Below are positions 43,312 to 55,757 of a DNA stretch of 64,000 nt, piece by piece. The DNA comes from Lycium barbarum. Taxonomy: Eukaryota; Streptophyta; Magnoliopsida; Solanales; Solanaceae. The stretch covers positions 52,226,596 through 52,290,595 of the forward strand of contig NC_083339.1 of assembly GCF_019175385.1 (NCBI RefSeq). Reading direction: 5' to 3'. A model generated the notes under the pieces. It saw only the letters and a list, made by a program, of their open reading frames with translations, had not been told where the DNA came from and did no database searches. Made by a program: the position numbers and the translations under genes. Each line of letters begins with the position of its first letter. Position 1 is the first letter of the stretch.

Positions 43312-44631
43312 ATGGCAGGTTTACGTCACCAAATATTGAGAGAAGCTCATTGTTCCCGCTATTCTGTCCACCCCGGAGCAACAAAAATGTACCATGATCT
43401 TAAGTCTATATATTGGTGGAATGGGATGAAGAAATATATAGAGGAATTCGTAGCTCAATGTCCCAACTGTCAACAAGTGAAAATTGAGCACCAAAAGTCG
43501 GGCAGATTATTGCAAGCTATAGAAATTCCAACTTGGAAGTGGGAAGTAATTAACATGGACTTCATTACAGGCTTGCTCCGTTCTCGATGTAAATATGATT
43601 CTATATGGGTGATTGTGGATAGACTCACGAAGTCAGCTCATTTCTTACCAGTCAGAACTACATATGTGGCAGAAGATTATGCAAATCTTTATGTTAAAGA
43701 GATAGTGCGACTCCATGGTGTTCCAGTATCTATTATCTCTGATAGAGGAACTTAGTTTACAGCTAATTTTTGGAAGTCCTTCCAAGAGGGTTTGGGGACT
43801 CAAGTGAGCCTTAGCACGGCAATTCATCCGCAGACAGACAAACAAACTGAACGTACCATTCAGACTCTTGAGGATATGTTACGGGCATGTATGTTGGATT
43901 TCAGAGGAAATTGGGATAATCACTTACCCCTTATTGAGTTTGCTTATAACAATAGTTATCATTCTAGCATCCAAATGGCACCGTATGAGGCTTTATATGG
44001 GCGAATGTGTAGATCCCCAATTGGGTGGTTTGAAGCAAGAGAGACTAAATTGATAGGGTCAGACTTGGTCCAGCAAGCCATAGAAAACGTTAAGCTCATA
44101 CAAGGTCGACTATTAACAGCCCAAAGTCGTCAAAAGTCATATGCAGATAATCGTCGAAGGGACTTAGAGTTCCAAGTGAAAGATTGGGTATTCTTAAAGG
44201 TGTCGCAAATGAAGGGCGTTATGAGATTTGGCAAAAAGGGGAAGCTTATTCCCCGATACATTGGGCCTTATGAGATTGTGCGGAAGGTAGGCAAAGTGGC
44301 TTACGAATTAGATCTACCTCCTGATCTGGAGTCAGTTCACCCAGTTTTTCATGTCTCGATGCTTCGTAAGTGTGTTGGAGATCCTACTAGGATCGTGCCA
44401 ATAAATGATGTTCAAGTGACAAAAAAGTTGACTTATGAAGAGGTACCCATTGCCATATTAGATAGACAAGTACGGAGGCTTAGAAACAAAGAAGTGGCCT
44501 CAGTTAAGGTTTTATGGGGAAACAATAACCGAGAAGAAATGACATGGGAAGCAGAAGAAAATATGAAATCCAAGTACCCGCATTTATTTCATCCCCCGGA
44601 AGAGATCCAAGATGAGACGTCAAGATCATGA
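43312..44631 (+). pseudogene. Element C integrase with chromodomain
   Basis: HHCC finger ([18 protein letters not shown] ... CPNCQQVK), then core motifs NMDFITG and IISDRGT followed by TAG at 43753, then HPQTDKQTERTIQTLEDML. GPY/F module GKLIPRYIGPYEIVRKVG and chromodomain AILDRQVRRLRNKEVASVKV. Between RNase H and this domain (43073-43311) the spacer is too damaged to read in one frame. Confidence 0.93.
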
Positions 44632-44799
44632 GGTATGTATGTTTTCCCTTTTATGCATTTGGGTTGTGTGTGGCCAAACTCTATTGCTATTATGTTGTGG
44701 CCCTGTGAGGCATTGTTATTATGGGCTGTTGTGACAGGATGGTAGTGCCATATTACAGGGGAAACTCCGGCGAAATTTTTGTAGAATCCCCAAGGACTT

Positions 44800-44835
44800 A
44801 ACATTCGAGGATGAATGTTCTTAAGGGGGGAAGAA
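44800..44835 (+). other. Pre-tract hairpin and polypurine tract of C
   Basis: AACATTC/GAATGTT hairpin at 44800-44819, then TTAAGGGGGGAAGAA ending at 44835 next to the LTR. Confidence 0.85.
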
Positions 44836-45350
44836 TGTTACACCTTGGAAAATTTTCCGTTGATGCACAGTGAATAGACTAACGAAGAGCACGAGGTATA
44901 TGGTATTTCAATAAGTAAGGAATGACATATGATGACCCTAATTAATATTTCAAAGACACTCAAGATAGGGGGAGAAAGTTGCCAAGAGAAGGCAAGGCAT
45001 ACGATATGTATCGGAAAGGATTTACGAGTAACAAGTTAATGATGATTTAATGAAGCTTTGGAGAAGAGTTATAACGTCCCTTAGATTGTTAATGAGGTGA
45101 TAAACAAGTGTCAAGAAGGTTCCATAAGAATTGGAGATCAACCGAGTCGACGAGAATGAGTTCGGAAGAACTGGGCATTATACGGCCCAACATACTCGCC
45201 GTATAAATTATACTGGCCGTATGTTTGGACGTATAATCAGCCAGATTAGCACCCCTCACTGGGCCAAAAGTACGACCAAACATACGATCAGTATAATTTA
45301 TATGAACCGTATGTTGGTCCGTGAAATCAAAGCGGGACAGATTTGAGTAT

Positions 45351-45360
45351 TATTAATAAG
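45351..45360 (+). promoter_or_regulatory. TATA-like box of LTR C
   Basis: TATTAATAAG, 247 bp upstream of the donor-like GTAAGT at 45598. Confidence 0.4.
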
Positions 45361-46426
45361 GGGTTCAATTTTATTTCATCTCATTTCCCCTTTACACCCC
45401 TTCTCTCTAGAACATTTATCTACACTTCTCCCACAATAATTCCAGGGATATTAGTGAACAACTACATCAAACCAAGAGAATCAAGTGTAAGAAACCTATT
45501 AAAGTTCATCCAAGACAAGGAATCCAAGTGAAGGTGAAACTAGGATTTTTCTCAAGTGAAGTGTTTCCAGCCAAGTTTCATTCCTACACCATCTAAGGTA
45601 AGTTTTATGGTATTTCCATGTTGTTTAAGGTATTAAGAAGTTGAAACACTTGGATTGTAGAAGGATATAGAAAATGGGTCATGAATGTGGGAATAGTGTC
45701 ATTTTTTAGTAATAGCTTGGATTGAGTCATGATTCTTGATGTGTTGTGATTATGGTTATGTTATAAATGATGTTAAGAACATGGTATATACATTTTATAT
45801 GAGTGAATGTAATAGTGTGCTATCACCATGGATATGGATGACTCGAAGTGAATTGAGGAATATGGATAATGTAGGTGAATAAAGACCATTGTTATGACGG
45901 TGTGAATGTTATTATTGATGTTTGGGAGTTGATATATGATATGGAGGAAGTCGTATAAATAAAGGAGATGCTTTCCAATTTTCTCTAGCTTTAGTCATGT
46001 ATGCTAAGCTATCGATTTTCTCATAATAGTATAACTCTAATGAAGGTAGAAACGTGAGCATTGAAGGAGAACGTGCAAGTGATAGAATAGTTGAACGGAA
46101 AGGTATGTAAGGCTAACCCTTCTTTCATAAGTCATGGTTCTTTGGCCAAATATCTAATCTTCTATGAGCCTATGATGTCCTCCAAATGATGCCATCTTCA
46201 AAAGCTACTAAGCTCATGATTCTCGATATGTTACGATTGTACTAAATTCCTCGTATGACGAGTAATCCTCTAAGGATAGATGTAATGAATGACGATAGTA
46301 ATGATGCTAAAGATTATTATGAGCTTTTATGTATATGTGTCTATGTATGACTATTATGAAACCCCGAGCTTATATGGCCGGGTAGAATATATATATATTG
46401 CGCACGCACCACTGCAGTTAGGTACG

Positions 46427-46490
46427 GATAACCCTGAGCCTTGGTAGGGCCAGGTATGTGTAACCCTGAGCCTTGGTAGGGCCAGGTATG
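46427..46490 (+). repeat. 32-bp tandem repeat in LTR C
   Basis: Two adjacent copies of a unit starting TAACCCTGAGCCTTGG and containing AGGGCCAGGTATGTG. A homologous 33-bp array is in LTR F (60238-60320). Confidence 0.8.
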
Positions 46491-47311
46491 TATAATCACC
46501 GAGCCTAGCCATGGTTGGGTACGCGAAACACCGAACCTTCATGGTCGAGTATGCTATGTACATGATATGGATATGTATACGATATAAATATGAGTATAAA
46601 TACGAATATGCTATGAATACGAAAATGGATACGAATGTAAATGAGTACGGATATGGATGTAGGTACATAATCACACATTAGAAATGGAAAGTCCCTATGA
46701 AAATCAAGTTAGTGCTTGTGACGATGATACTAGCATCTCCCATCCTATGTTATTTCTCATGTTGTCTATTATGCTTTCATAATAATGTTGACCATGCTTT
46801 ACTTACTCAGTACATTCTTCGTACTGACGTCCTTTTGTTTGTGGACGCTGCGTCATGCCCACAGGTGACCAGGGAGACAGACATGATCAATAGCTTTATT
46901 ACTCAGGGACTACATAGCGGAGCTCCATTTCATTCGGAGCTACAGCTTTTGGTATTTATTCTTTTGCGTACATATCTATGGGCATAGCGGGGTCCTGTCC
47001 TGCCTATATGATATGACATACTCTCCTTAGAGGCTCGTAGACATGTGTATATGGTTAGATGTATTTGGCCTTGTCGGCCTATATTTTGGATATCATTTTG
47101 TTAGCCTCGTCGGCTTATGTACATTGATATGGGCATAGTTGCTAATGATGATATAAATGTATTGATGCCCAATGGGATTAGTATGATTGATGGATAGAAA
47201 GTATGATTTAGCTATATGGCTAACCTACATGTAAATGTGAAAGTATGATAAGAGGTGCCCAGGTGGGTTAGCACCAGGTGCCCGTCGCGGCCCTCCGGTT
47301 GGGTTGTGACA

Positions 47312-48001
47312 CAATAGCTATCACTCCAATATTCAGATGGCTCCATATGAAGCTCTATAGGGAGGAAATGTAGATCGCCTATTGGATGGTTTGAGGTGGG
47401 AGAGAAAAAGTTGGCAGGCCCAAATCTGATCCAGTAAGCGGTAGAGAAGGTCAAACTTATTCAAGATCGACTACTAACAGCTCAAAGTCAACAGAAATCC
47501 TATGCGGACAATCGTCAATGAAACTTTGAATTCAAAGTTAACGATTGGGTATTCTTGAAGGTGTCGCCAATGAAAGGTGTGATGAGATTTGGCAAGAAGG
47601 GGAAACTTAGTCCTCGGTATATTGGGCCTTATAAGATTATGCGCATGGTAGGCCAAGTAGCTTATGAGTTAGATCTTCCTTCAGTGTTGGAATCATTCCA
47701 CCTAGTGTTTCATGTGTCAATGCTTCGTAAGTGCGTTAGAGATCCTTCCAGAATTATACCTATACACGATGTCTAGGTTACTGAGAAGTTGTCCTATGAA
47801 TAAATATCCATTGCCATTCTGGATTGGCAAGTTCGAAGACTTAGGACCAATGACGTAGCCTCAGTTAAAGTCCTGTGAAGAAATAATAATAGGGAAGAAA
47901 TGACTTGGGAAGCCGAGGAAGATATGAAGGCTAGGTACCCGCATTTGTTTCCACCTCCAGAAAACATGAAGATAGAGCCACCAGCACCCTCAGGTACGTA
48001 A
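47312..48001 (+). pseudogene. Element D integrase C-terminus and chromodomain
   Basis: Begins within AYNNSYHSN-type sequence (SYHSNIQMAPYEAL) because C splits the gene. GPY/F module KLSPRYIGPYKIMRMVG and chromodomain-like WQVRRLRTNDVASVKV follow, ending with TAA at 47999-48001. Stops at 47357, 47434, 47519, 47774, about 47800 and in the chromodomain (TGG to TGA) plus a 1-bp deletion near 47366 make it the most decayed chromovirus copy here, consistent with being the oldest layer. Confidence 0.9.
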
Positions 48002-48195
48002 TGGTTCTATGAAGGATTTCTTGGTCGTGCGTGACCAATACAAATATTAATGTAGTGGCCCTGTGAGACATTGTATATTTTGGATTGTTAAACAGGATGG
48101 TAATGATACAATTACAAGGGAAACCCTGGCACAATCTTCATAGCATTTCTAAGCGCTTAACATTCAAGATGAAGTTTAGGAAGTCTAGTTTTCAA
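48002..48195 (+). other. Element D post-pol region
   Basis: Non-coding; CTTAACATTCAAGATGAAGTT near 48156 is a decayed version of the pre-tract hairpin. The polypurine tract is eroded, so the LTR edge after it is less certain. Confidence 0.5.
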
Positions 48196-48410
48196 TGCAA
48201 CAAACCGTGCATCAATCGGATGTCGGAATCAACCGTTATGAGCATTTTAAGATGGGATGTCAGAGCAGGGAATTAACCCTGCACGAACATGCCAGAAGGT
48301 GGCCGGCCCGAACGCACAGAGGAAAGCCCAGCAACTCAGCATGAACGCGCCTCAAGGCAGCGCGATCGCGCTGAGCAAATTTTGAGTCGGTCTAGACAGA
48401 CTCTGGAACC

Positions 48411-48420
48411 TTATAAAAGG
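48411..48420 (+). promoter_or_regulatory. TATA box of LTR D
   Basis: TTATAAAAGG, 232 bp upstream of the donor-like GTATGA at 48643. Confidence 0.55.
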
Positions 48421-49516
48421 GGGCTTACCCCCTCATTTCCTATACAAACATACCCAAACCCTCTCCAAATTTCTGGAAAATTCCCCCAACATTCAATTAT
48501 CAAAGTTTAGCGCGAATTAAGTGTAATTCCCCTAATTTAGGTCCGGACAGCGTATAGTTACGATTGCAATATCGTATTGCGAGGGATTTTGGCTTGAACC
48601 CAAGGTGGATATCAAAGATATCGCAAATCTAGCAGGATTAAGGTATGAATTATTCCTTATTGGTGTTGATTTAAGTTTAATTACAGAGATAGAACTACTA
48701 AATGGTCGTACAACAATTCTTTTGGTGGAAATATTAGATAAACATCGTGTGAGATGTTATATGGAATACTTTGGTATTGATGATGATGTTGTTGGTTTTA
48801 GTATTGTTTTTGTTGTGTTGGTTGTTGATATTGTGATTTCGGGCTAGAGATATAGACAGGGGAGATGCTGCCCGATTTTCGGCAGGATATAAAGTAGTTT
48901 AATTTGAAAGCTCAGCACAAGCATACGACGATAAGTTTAATGGTAGTATGAATCCTTTCGAATGTAGATTTCCGAGCTTGGAAGGATAAGCGTAGGTAGT
49001 AGGAGTCCGAACAGGTATGTTAAGGCTAGTCCCTTTCTTTCCAAAGGCATGATTTCTTTCTTGTGAATCCATAAACGTTTTCTAAAATGTCCTTATTACC
49101 AAAAGCTAGAGATTCATGATTTTGAAAGTTTCTTATGACACCAAAGATAAGTATGCTTTTATGGTGATAATGATTATGTTGATAATCTTATTTCTAGAAC
49201 TCCAAAGTTTAAGACTGTAATGCTATTATAAGGTTATTGAGTTTGTTTCATGATTTTCTTGATGTCACTCATTGTTGATTGATCTCACCTCCTATTATTT
49301 GTTCCTTCAAGATGAGATATAGCGATGATGATTATTCCGTAGTATAAGTCGGAGGTTACCGACCTTACGTCACTCCGATAAAGCAGTGGCTCTTATTCAG
49401 GCTCTCATGCACACTATGAATATAACATATGTGTATAGCTATTTTTTTATATTACCGAGTCCTATTATTTCATTTTACTTATGTATTGCTCTCATTCTCA
49501 TTCGTCATGTATGTAT

Positions 49517-49517
49517 G

Positions 49518-49611
<94 letters not shown>

Positions 49612-49620
49612 ATATATATA
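49517..49620. repeat. (TA)n microsatellite in LTR D
   Basis: About 100 bp of almost uninterrupted TA. Tyr-Ile repeat frames on both strands are artefacts of it. Confidence 0.95.
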
Positions 49621-50372
49621 AGACACATTGGACAGAGGGTGACAATGTGGCCTTTGTTGTGGCATTTATATATATAAGGCACATTTGACAGGGGGTGACG
49701 ATGTGGCCTTGGTTGTGGAATTCCTATAGACATATATGTTTCCGGATATACAGTCATACTGACTCATTCAGATGCACACATTCACTGGCATGTCTCAAAT
49801 GTCTTCCATGATTTTATGTATATGTTAATTTTATGCCTTACATACTCAGTACATTATTCGTACTGACTCCCCTATTGCTCGGGGGGCTGCGTTCATGCCC
49901 ACAAGTTTAGCTAAGCAGAGAGGCGGTCCAGCTTAATAGGACTTCCACCCCACAGTAGTTAGTGTGCTCTATTCGGTTCAGGGCTGCAGTTCGCTTTTGG
50001 TATGCTATTTTGACTTGTATATATGGGTATGACGGGAGCCCTGTCCTATCCTTTTTACAGCTTGTACTCCATTAGAGGTCAGCAGACAATGTATATAGCT
50101 GGGATGTATGTACCATGACGGCTCTTATTTTGTTGCACAGCATGTGTAGCGACCTAGTTAGCTCGCACTATTAATTTCAGTACATATATATACACAGATG
50201 ATTATGAGTTATTGATACATAGTTATGATGTCGTCATTTTGCGTCAGTGTAGTTCAAATATGGGTCATATATGGGCCGCCCTATTGTTCAGTAAGCCCCA
50301 GGTACCAGTAGATGGGTGCTTGGTCATCTGAGGTCAAACACTCGTCACGACTCATCGATTTGGGTGGTGACA

Positions 50373-51689
50373 CCGGGCTTGCTGCCCCTTTGTAGAATTC
50401 AGTAGTAAAATAACAAGTATTTGGACTGTTTTGGGCCTTAAGCCCACTGCTAAAATTAACTGTTTAATTGGACCAAAAAATGGGATTTCAATGGTTATCG
50501 TAAATATTGTTTAGATGGTAGAACTTGCTTTGATAGTAAACACTTCAAACACTATGCGAAAATCGGATGATTTAGGAAGTTAAGAACTAGGTTCTATCTA
50601 AAAATGGAAATGGATCTCTTTTGAACTTTAAAGGATTTTGAGATTATTGGGCCAAAAGCCCACCGAACTGGATAATTGAAAAAGAATGGCATTTTGAGCC
50701 TGGAAGCCCAATGTTGAATCTGGACTAAAAACGAGACAATTTTTTGGGCCAAGTTTGAGACGAGATGGACTCTGGACTAGACTATGAGCTGACATGATAT
50801 GAGCTTCAAATGAGTAAAATTGGGACTTAATGAAATTTTCCTTTTCTTCATATATATGTATCAAAATAGGAGATATACTCCATAATTTCCCTTATATATA
50901 TATATATGTGTGTGTGTGTGTATGTACTCCATATTTTTACATAAAAAAATAAAAACCCGTAAGAACTAAGCTCATTTATTAGGACTAGAATAGTACTGAC
51001 TCTACTCGGGAGAAATCCCGGGTGTGTCCCAGTCCAGCAATAAAGTGAATTAAACACTCATGCAGATTGTTAAAGCCAAAAACCCTTTTTTAAAGGGGAC
51101 GTTTTGCCAAAATTTTCTTGAATGAATGACATATTGCAGGATTTTAAACAATTTTTAAGCAAGTAATTACAAAATCACACAATGAAGCTCGTAGGTCAAC
51201 CGTATTCTATGGATCTTTAATACTAGGGTGCGTAAAACCTTCCCTAGGGGATCACCAGAATCCTTACCTTGAACTTTGGTCCAAAAGACTTTTTCTCTTG
51301 TTTGAAAAAACAATTTAAACTCGATTTTTCTAGTTTTCCTTAAATAAATTACGTGGCGACTCTAAACATACTAGAATCTAATTAGAGCACCAACAACCTC
51401 GAAGTAGCCTTTATGCAACCACGTTAAAGTGAACCGTAACAGTGACATGCTTTCATACAATCATAACATCAAAATATTTTTAAGCTTCACACGGCTTTCT
51501 TGAATGCTTAAATATTTTATTTAGTACTCTTTTGGATATTTTAAAGAATTATTTTTGTCTCATTTTAAGGCACTTAAGAGAGTCGATTGTACTAAAATAG
51601 AATAGAGGGGAGTAACATCGCTTGGGCCCATTTTCAACCTTGTCATATACTGATCCCACACTACTCTTAACCTTAAATTTATGTGTTGA
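50373..51689 (+). other. Tat/Ogre-type LTR tail and unclassified flank
   Basis: No coding sequence. It holds repeated GGGCC-N-AGCCC motifs (50435, 50650, 50697). At 51220-51363 a phrase typical of Tat/Ogre LTR ends (GGGTGCGTAAAACCTTCCC) is followed by TGGCGACTCT, which resembles their primer site. The rest to 51684 is not recognised. The lineage call is from memory. Confidence 0.4.
51685..51689. repeat. Probable target duplication gttga, left of E
   Basis: gttga here and gttgt at 54745-54749 agree at four of five positions. Confidence 0.6.
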
Positions 51690-54600
51690 TGTAACGAACC
51701 GTTTCATCGTTTCGAAGGAAGACAACAACTCTAGCCTCTTAATAGTGTCTCCACCTAGTTATGTTCTAGAAACAATTTAATCAAACCAAAATCGTTGTGC
51801 GCATCGCGTAAGGGATGGACGCATGGGCTACTAGGTCCAGCTGAGCCGCCATAGCGATAGTGTTGTCGCTACAGCGTCAGAGTCACCGCCATAGAGGTAA
51901 TAGCATATGGCTAGCGAGCCGCCATAGCGGCCACTCAGCAGCCCTAGCGGTACCGTTGAAGCGGTGAACATATCACTGGGGCGGTATCGTACAGTGAAAT
52001 TCCCTATTTAAAGAATCATTTCGGGAATTGTCCCATTTTTCATAACTCTAAATTCCAGCTGCCCAGTTCGGTGGGAAAGCCTAAAAATGAGATTCTTAGT
52101 CTTGATAAATCTTTCCAACACCCTCCAACTCTCCTTCCACTTAGTAAATTACTCCTAACCACATTCACCTAGAGAATCATCAAACGGGTGTTTCAAGTGG
52201 CTCGAGTGGGAGAAATGAGGGGTTAGCGACATTTTTCACATAATTCCCTTTGCGCAATCTCCTATGTCCTTCTTCTAAAATAAATTTAATAACCTAGATC
52301 CCTACATTCCTTCACCTTAAAAATGAGTTCTTTCATGGATCTTGGAAATGGGTTTTTTTCCCAAGATAAGCCTAAAAGTGGGCAAATCACCTTGTGTGGT
52401 TGTAGATAGAATCTAGAAGTGAGCTAAGATCCCAACCCTCCCTTACTCTGAAAACTCTTACAAAGGTTATCTATGGTAGATCTATTCGTGGGTCTCATGG
52501 TTTTCTCCAAACTATTTTGTGCGGATTGCGATGTGGTGATTAATTGAAAGATCAATGGATATTTGTGGCACCTGCTCGGCCGTGACGTGGATTATGGCTT
52601 CCCTTTCAGTAGACTCCGGTTAGTTTCATATATTCGTGTATTAGAAGGAACGGAGAATGCATGTATAGGAATTAGAGATTTGGGATGGAAACTTAGGATG
52701 GTATTGTTGTGTGATTTGTGCGTTCGGGCTTGTGTCCTGTAGGCTCCTTAGGGTGTTTGGTTTGGTTTCTTGACTATTCGTGGATTTCATATGACTTGGG
52801 AGTAGTGTGTGGTATGCAATTTATTTATGCCTTACGATAGGAAATTCCGTAATATGTGGTAAATTGTGTTATACCACTAATAGCGAACCTAGTTGATAAA
52901 TGGAAGGATAAAAAATACCAGATATTGTGACTAAGCTCTAGACTAAGTGTGGGGAGTGATTGTGAGAAGGTGGTGAAATTACTTGTTCTAAGCTATTAGG
53001 CTGAGTTAGGGGAAGTGGTAACAATGTGTATCGACTTACTTAACTTGTTGTGTGTTTGGGGCTAGTCGCCCCATTATGTGTGAATTGATTGCTCTATTGT
53101 GTCGGCTTGATACCCTGAGTTGTTGGTAGATACTGGATTCTACTTTATCTTCCTGATTATGATATAGTTGACATACCCATTGCTGGTAACTGAAATCATG
53201 TATATTGTTAGCGTATCCGTTGTTGGTACTTGTGATTCGGTTATATTATTGGCATACCCAATGTTGGTATTTGTGATTTGTGTACATTGTTGGTGTACCC
53301 ATTGTCGGTACTTGTGATATTGAGCATGATTGTTGATGTTGATACATGCATTGCACACACTCTCATTTCATGATACACTATTGAGATATTGATGATATTT
53401 GATGAAACACTTGATGAGCTGGGCTCAGTTTTACTTAAGTGACGTGAGATGGCCGATGTCCGATGTTCATCCGGGAATCGTTGATTGAGTGAAATAGATA
53501 CTTGATAAAAATCTTTTACTTGAGTGACGTGAGATGGCCGATGTCCGATGATCAATTTCAGAATCATTGTTGTATGGCTGATGTCCGATATTAGTTCCGG
53601 AATCATTTTTAGTGCATGGACTCCGCGGGTCCCCCAGGGTGGTTCCGGTGAGAACACCCCCCCCCCCCCTCCGTGGGCAAAGATCCGAGGTCCCGTCTGT
53701 CTCTTGGGAAAAAAATCGGGACGGGTGGCACTTAGACTTCGTGAGACACGCTGGGTTGTGCTACCGAGACGTCGATATTTTCGTCGGGAGTACATGTGTA
53801 CACTGCATTTGCATGGCATTGCATTGTATCCATACATTATTGCATTGCACTGCATTATGGTTGGTGATTGAGATGCTTGGTGTTGTACTCGTGATGTTGG
53901 ATTTGGACTTGATGTATTCAGACTTGGCATGTTTGGGGACTAGATGCTTTACTTAGGCGATAACGTGTATCTAGATCGGATTACAATTGATTTATACTTG
54001 TTGAGTTGTACTTGTGGAATTATCCTGGAGAACCCTCCGTAAAATCAGTTATCTGATTGATTTCTAAGTGATATGGGATAAAAGTCGTTATCACGAAGAG
54101 TTGATTCCTGGACTAAAAATGAACGATCTAATGATTTGTCTACTGGGCAATTGCACTGGTGCTATTTTACTTGTAGTTATTAGAGAGCAGTTGTGATTTA
54201 AGGGTAATGATGTTATGATGTGTGGTAGATAAACATATGACTTGATTTAGTGATTATCATGGTTTTTTGTGAATTCTTTTACCAATATGTGTTACTAACC
54301 ATTGTCAGCCTATGATACTAACTCAGTACGCGTGGATTGTACTGATATTGCTCTTACTACATCCTTTGGGGTGTAGATTGTTTCAGGTGATTGATCGTGA
54401 TACGAAGCGAAAAGGTGAGGTGCCTATCTAAAAGGCCTCCTCCCACTTCATTCCGGGACGGAGGTTGAGTCTTAGAATGTAGTGGTAATCTGAAATCATT
54501 AGTCGCTCTTGTACTACTCTGGACCAGGTCACGGGAAATCAAATCGATTCTGTAATCATTAAATGGTTGTAATCTTATTGAATCTTGAGTAATTGGAAAT

Positions 54601-54744
54601 ATTTTATGATGTTCTGCTGTTATTTCTAGGAATCTCTTAGTTTAAATGACTCGTCCTTGTTAATTGATTGTTAATTGAATAGAGGGTTCGCCTACCCAGG
54701 TGGGAAGGGTAGGTGACCGCGCGACCCTGAATTGGGTCGTGACA
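51690..54744 (+). mobile_element. Solo LTR E (3.05 kb)
   Basis: TGTAACGAACC ... GGGTCGTGACA, flanked by a near-matching 5-bp duplication, with no primer site, polypurine tract or coding sequence. Contains GC-rich GCCATAGCGG repeats (51845-51985), a 41-bp tandem (53170-53335), a CCGATGTCCGATG duplication (53440 and 53525), a C run at 53658, and a hairpin CAGTAC/GTACTG (54323-54343) matching hairpin 1 of the other LTRs. A 229-codon minus-strand frame at 53241-53930 has no recognisable domain. Confidence 0.7.
53170..53335 (+). repeat. 41-bp tandem repeat in LTR E
   Basis: Units at 53170, 53211, 53252 and 53293, exactly 41 bp apart, each with (A/T)TACCC or ATCCG near the start and TTGGTA-TTGTGATT in the middle. 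Confidence 0.85.
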
Positions 54745-55690
54745 GTTGTCGATTTATTTTTTATTTAGTTCCTCCCATTAAATTCGTCGTCAAAACGGAG
54801 GTGACATACATTTTACTAACAAGTTCTTTAACGAGATGTTATAAGTTATGTCAACTGGCTACAACAAACTACGTGGAATGCAGAGTAATTTGAGGTTAGC
54901 AACTCGTCATTTGCGTTCATTTTTTATATGTAGCTAAGTGCAAATCAGCTCCTTTGCCTATAAGTTTGAGTGTTTTAAAATATTTTGCTGGATGCAAACA
55001 AGTACGTCTCCTTTCTTTTGTGCTTAAAGAATAATGTTGGACTAAGTGTATTTTTAGGATCCCTTTTAATTAATCTCGTGTTGTTCTATCTTGTTTCACT
55101 TTATCAATTTAAATTTATATTGCAAATAGATTTTTTTTTATTTATTAAATTTTGTTAGTTTAGTTAGTTTTGCAACGTTTTGTCAAAACCACTACGTTTT
55201 GGTACATGTTAATGAAATTGTACATATTTGTAATGAAGTTTTATTCCTTTTATATATTAATAAGATCTTTCTTTATTTTTTTTATCTCAAACTTCGTTTA
55301 AACCTTTTTATTATTAAAACCTTCTTTTCTTGAACATTTGCTTCATTATTTAGATAATTAATAATTCCCTCGCTTGTTTGATCACTTCGATTACTTAGAT
55401 AATTAATCAATCAAATTTGCTTTAAACGCCTAATTCCACACAATATTAAATTCGGTCGGGACCCACGTTTGTGGACCTCGAAAGGTGCTTAACACCTTCC
55501 TTTTGAGGTAATTTAAACCCTTACCCGATCTTTGGTTACGCAGATTAGTTTTAAACAAAGTTATTTGCATTAGTAGTAGTAAATGGTGCCCTAACACACC
55601 TTAATTCGTTAGGTGGCGACTCTTCTCTTTAAATCCACTAAAATAGCTGTCACATGTCGAAGCCCGTCTTTCGTGAGGAAAGTGGGACGC
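54745..55690 (+). other. Second Tat/Ogre-type LTR tail
   Basis: AT-rich and non-coding. 55480-55623 has AGGTGCTTAACACCTTCC, ACCCGATCTTTGG and TGGCGACTCT, the same order as in 51220-51363. Ends about GACGCGACACC. Confidence 0.4.
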
Positions 55691-55694
55691 GACA

Positions 55695-55757
55695 CCAGTC
55701 ATCTCTATTCTCTCTCTCTCTCCCTCTCTCTCTCTATCTCTCTCTCTCTCTCTTCTC
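55695..55757. repeat. (CT)n microsatellite
   Basis: About 60 bp of CT with few interruptions; a second CT-rich patch lies near 55992-56030. Confidence 0.9.

Larger units (their letters stand above)
41718..44631 (+). pseudogene. Element C pol (3' part): RT, RNase H, integrase, chromodomain
   Basis: Starts inside the protease-RT linker ([16 protein letters not shown]) because X splits the gene there; gag and protease lie left of the window. Domains follow the A order but the DNA is clearly diverged. Breaks: stops at 41839 (GAG to TAG), 42092 (AGA to TGA) and 43070 (TAA), damage at 43098-43118, a further shift near 43312, and CAG to TAG at 43753. The reading ends with the chromodomain and TGA at 44629-44631. 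Confidence 0.95.
44836..47311 (+). repeat. Element C 3' LTR (2476 bp)
   Basis: TGTTACACC ... GGGTTGTGACA. Contains TATTAATAAG (45351-45360), donor-like GTAAGT (45598), the conserved block near 45963, a 32-bp tandem (46427-46490) and the three-hairpin block (46805-46865). It is followed directly by integrase sequence of element D, so C is inserted in D. Confidence 0.95.
48196..50372 (+). repeat. Element D 3' LTR (about 2.18 kb)
   Basis: Start inferred at TGCAACAAACC by alignment with the tract-LTR junction of the other elements; ends GGGTGGTGACA at 50372. No primer site follows, so it is the 3' LTR. TATA box TTATAAAAGG (48411-48420), donor-like GTATGA (48643), conserved block at 48859, three-hairpin block (49845-49904) with CCCC/GGGG in hairpin 2. 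Confidence 0.8.

Noticed and set aside
49386..49757. Tyr-Ile repeat frames on both strands
   Set aside because: Translation of the (TA)n microsatellite.
53241..53930. 229-codon minus-strand frame in LTR E
   Set aside because: Crosses the 41-bp array and a C run; no domain and no start context; most likely chance.
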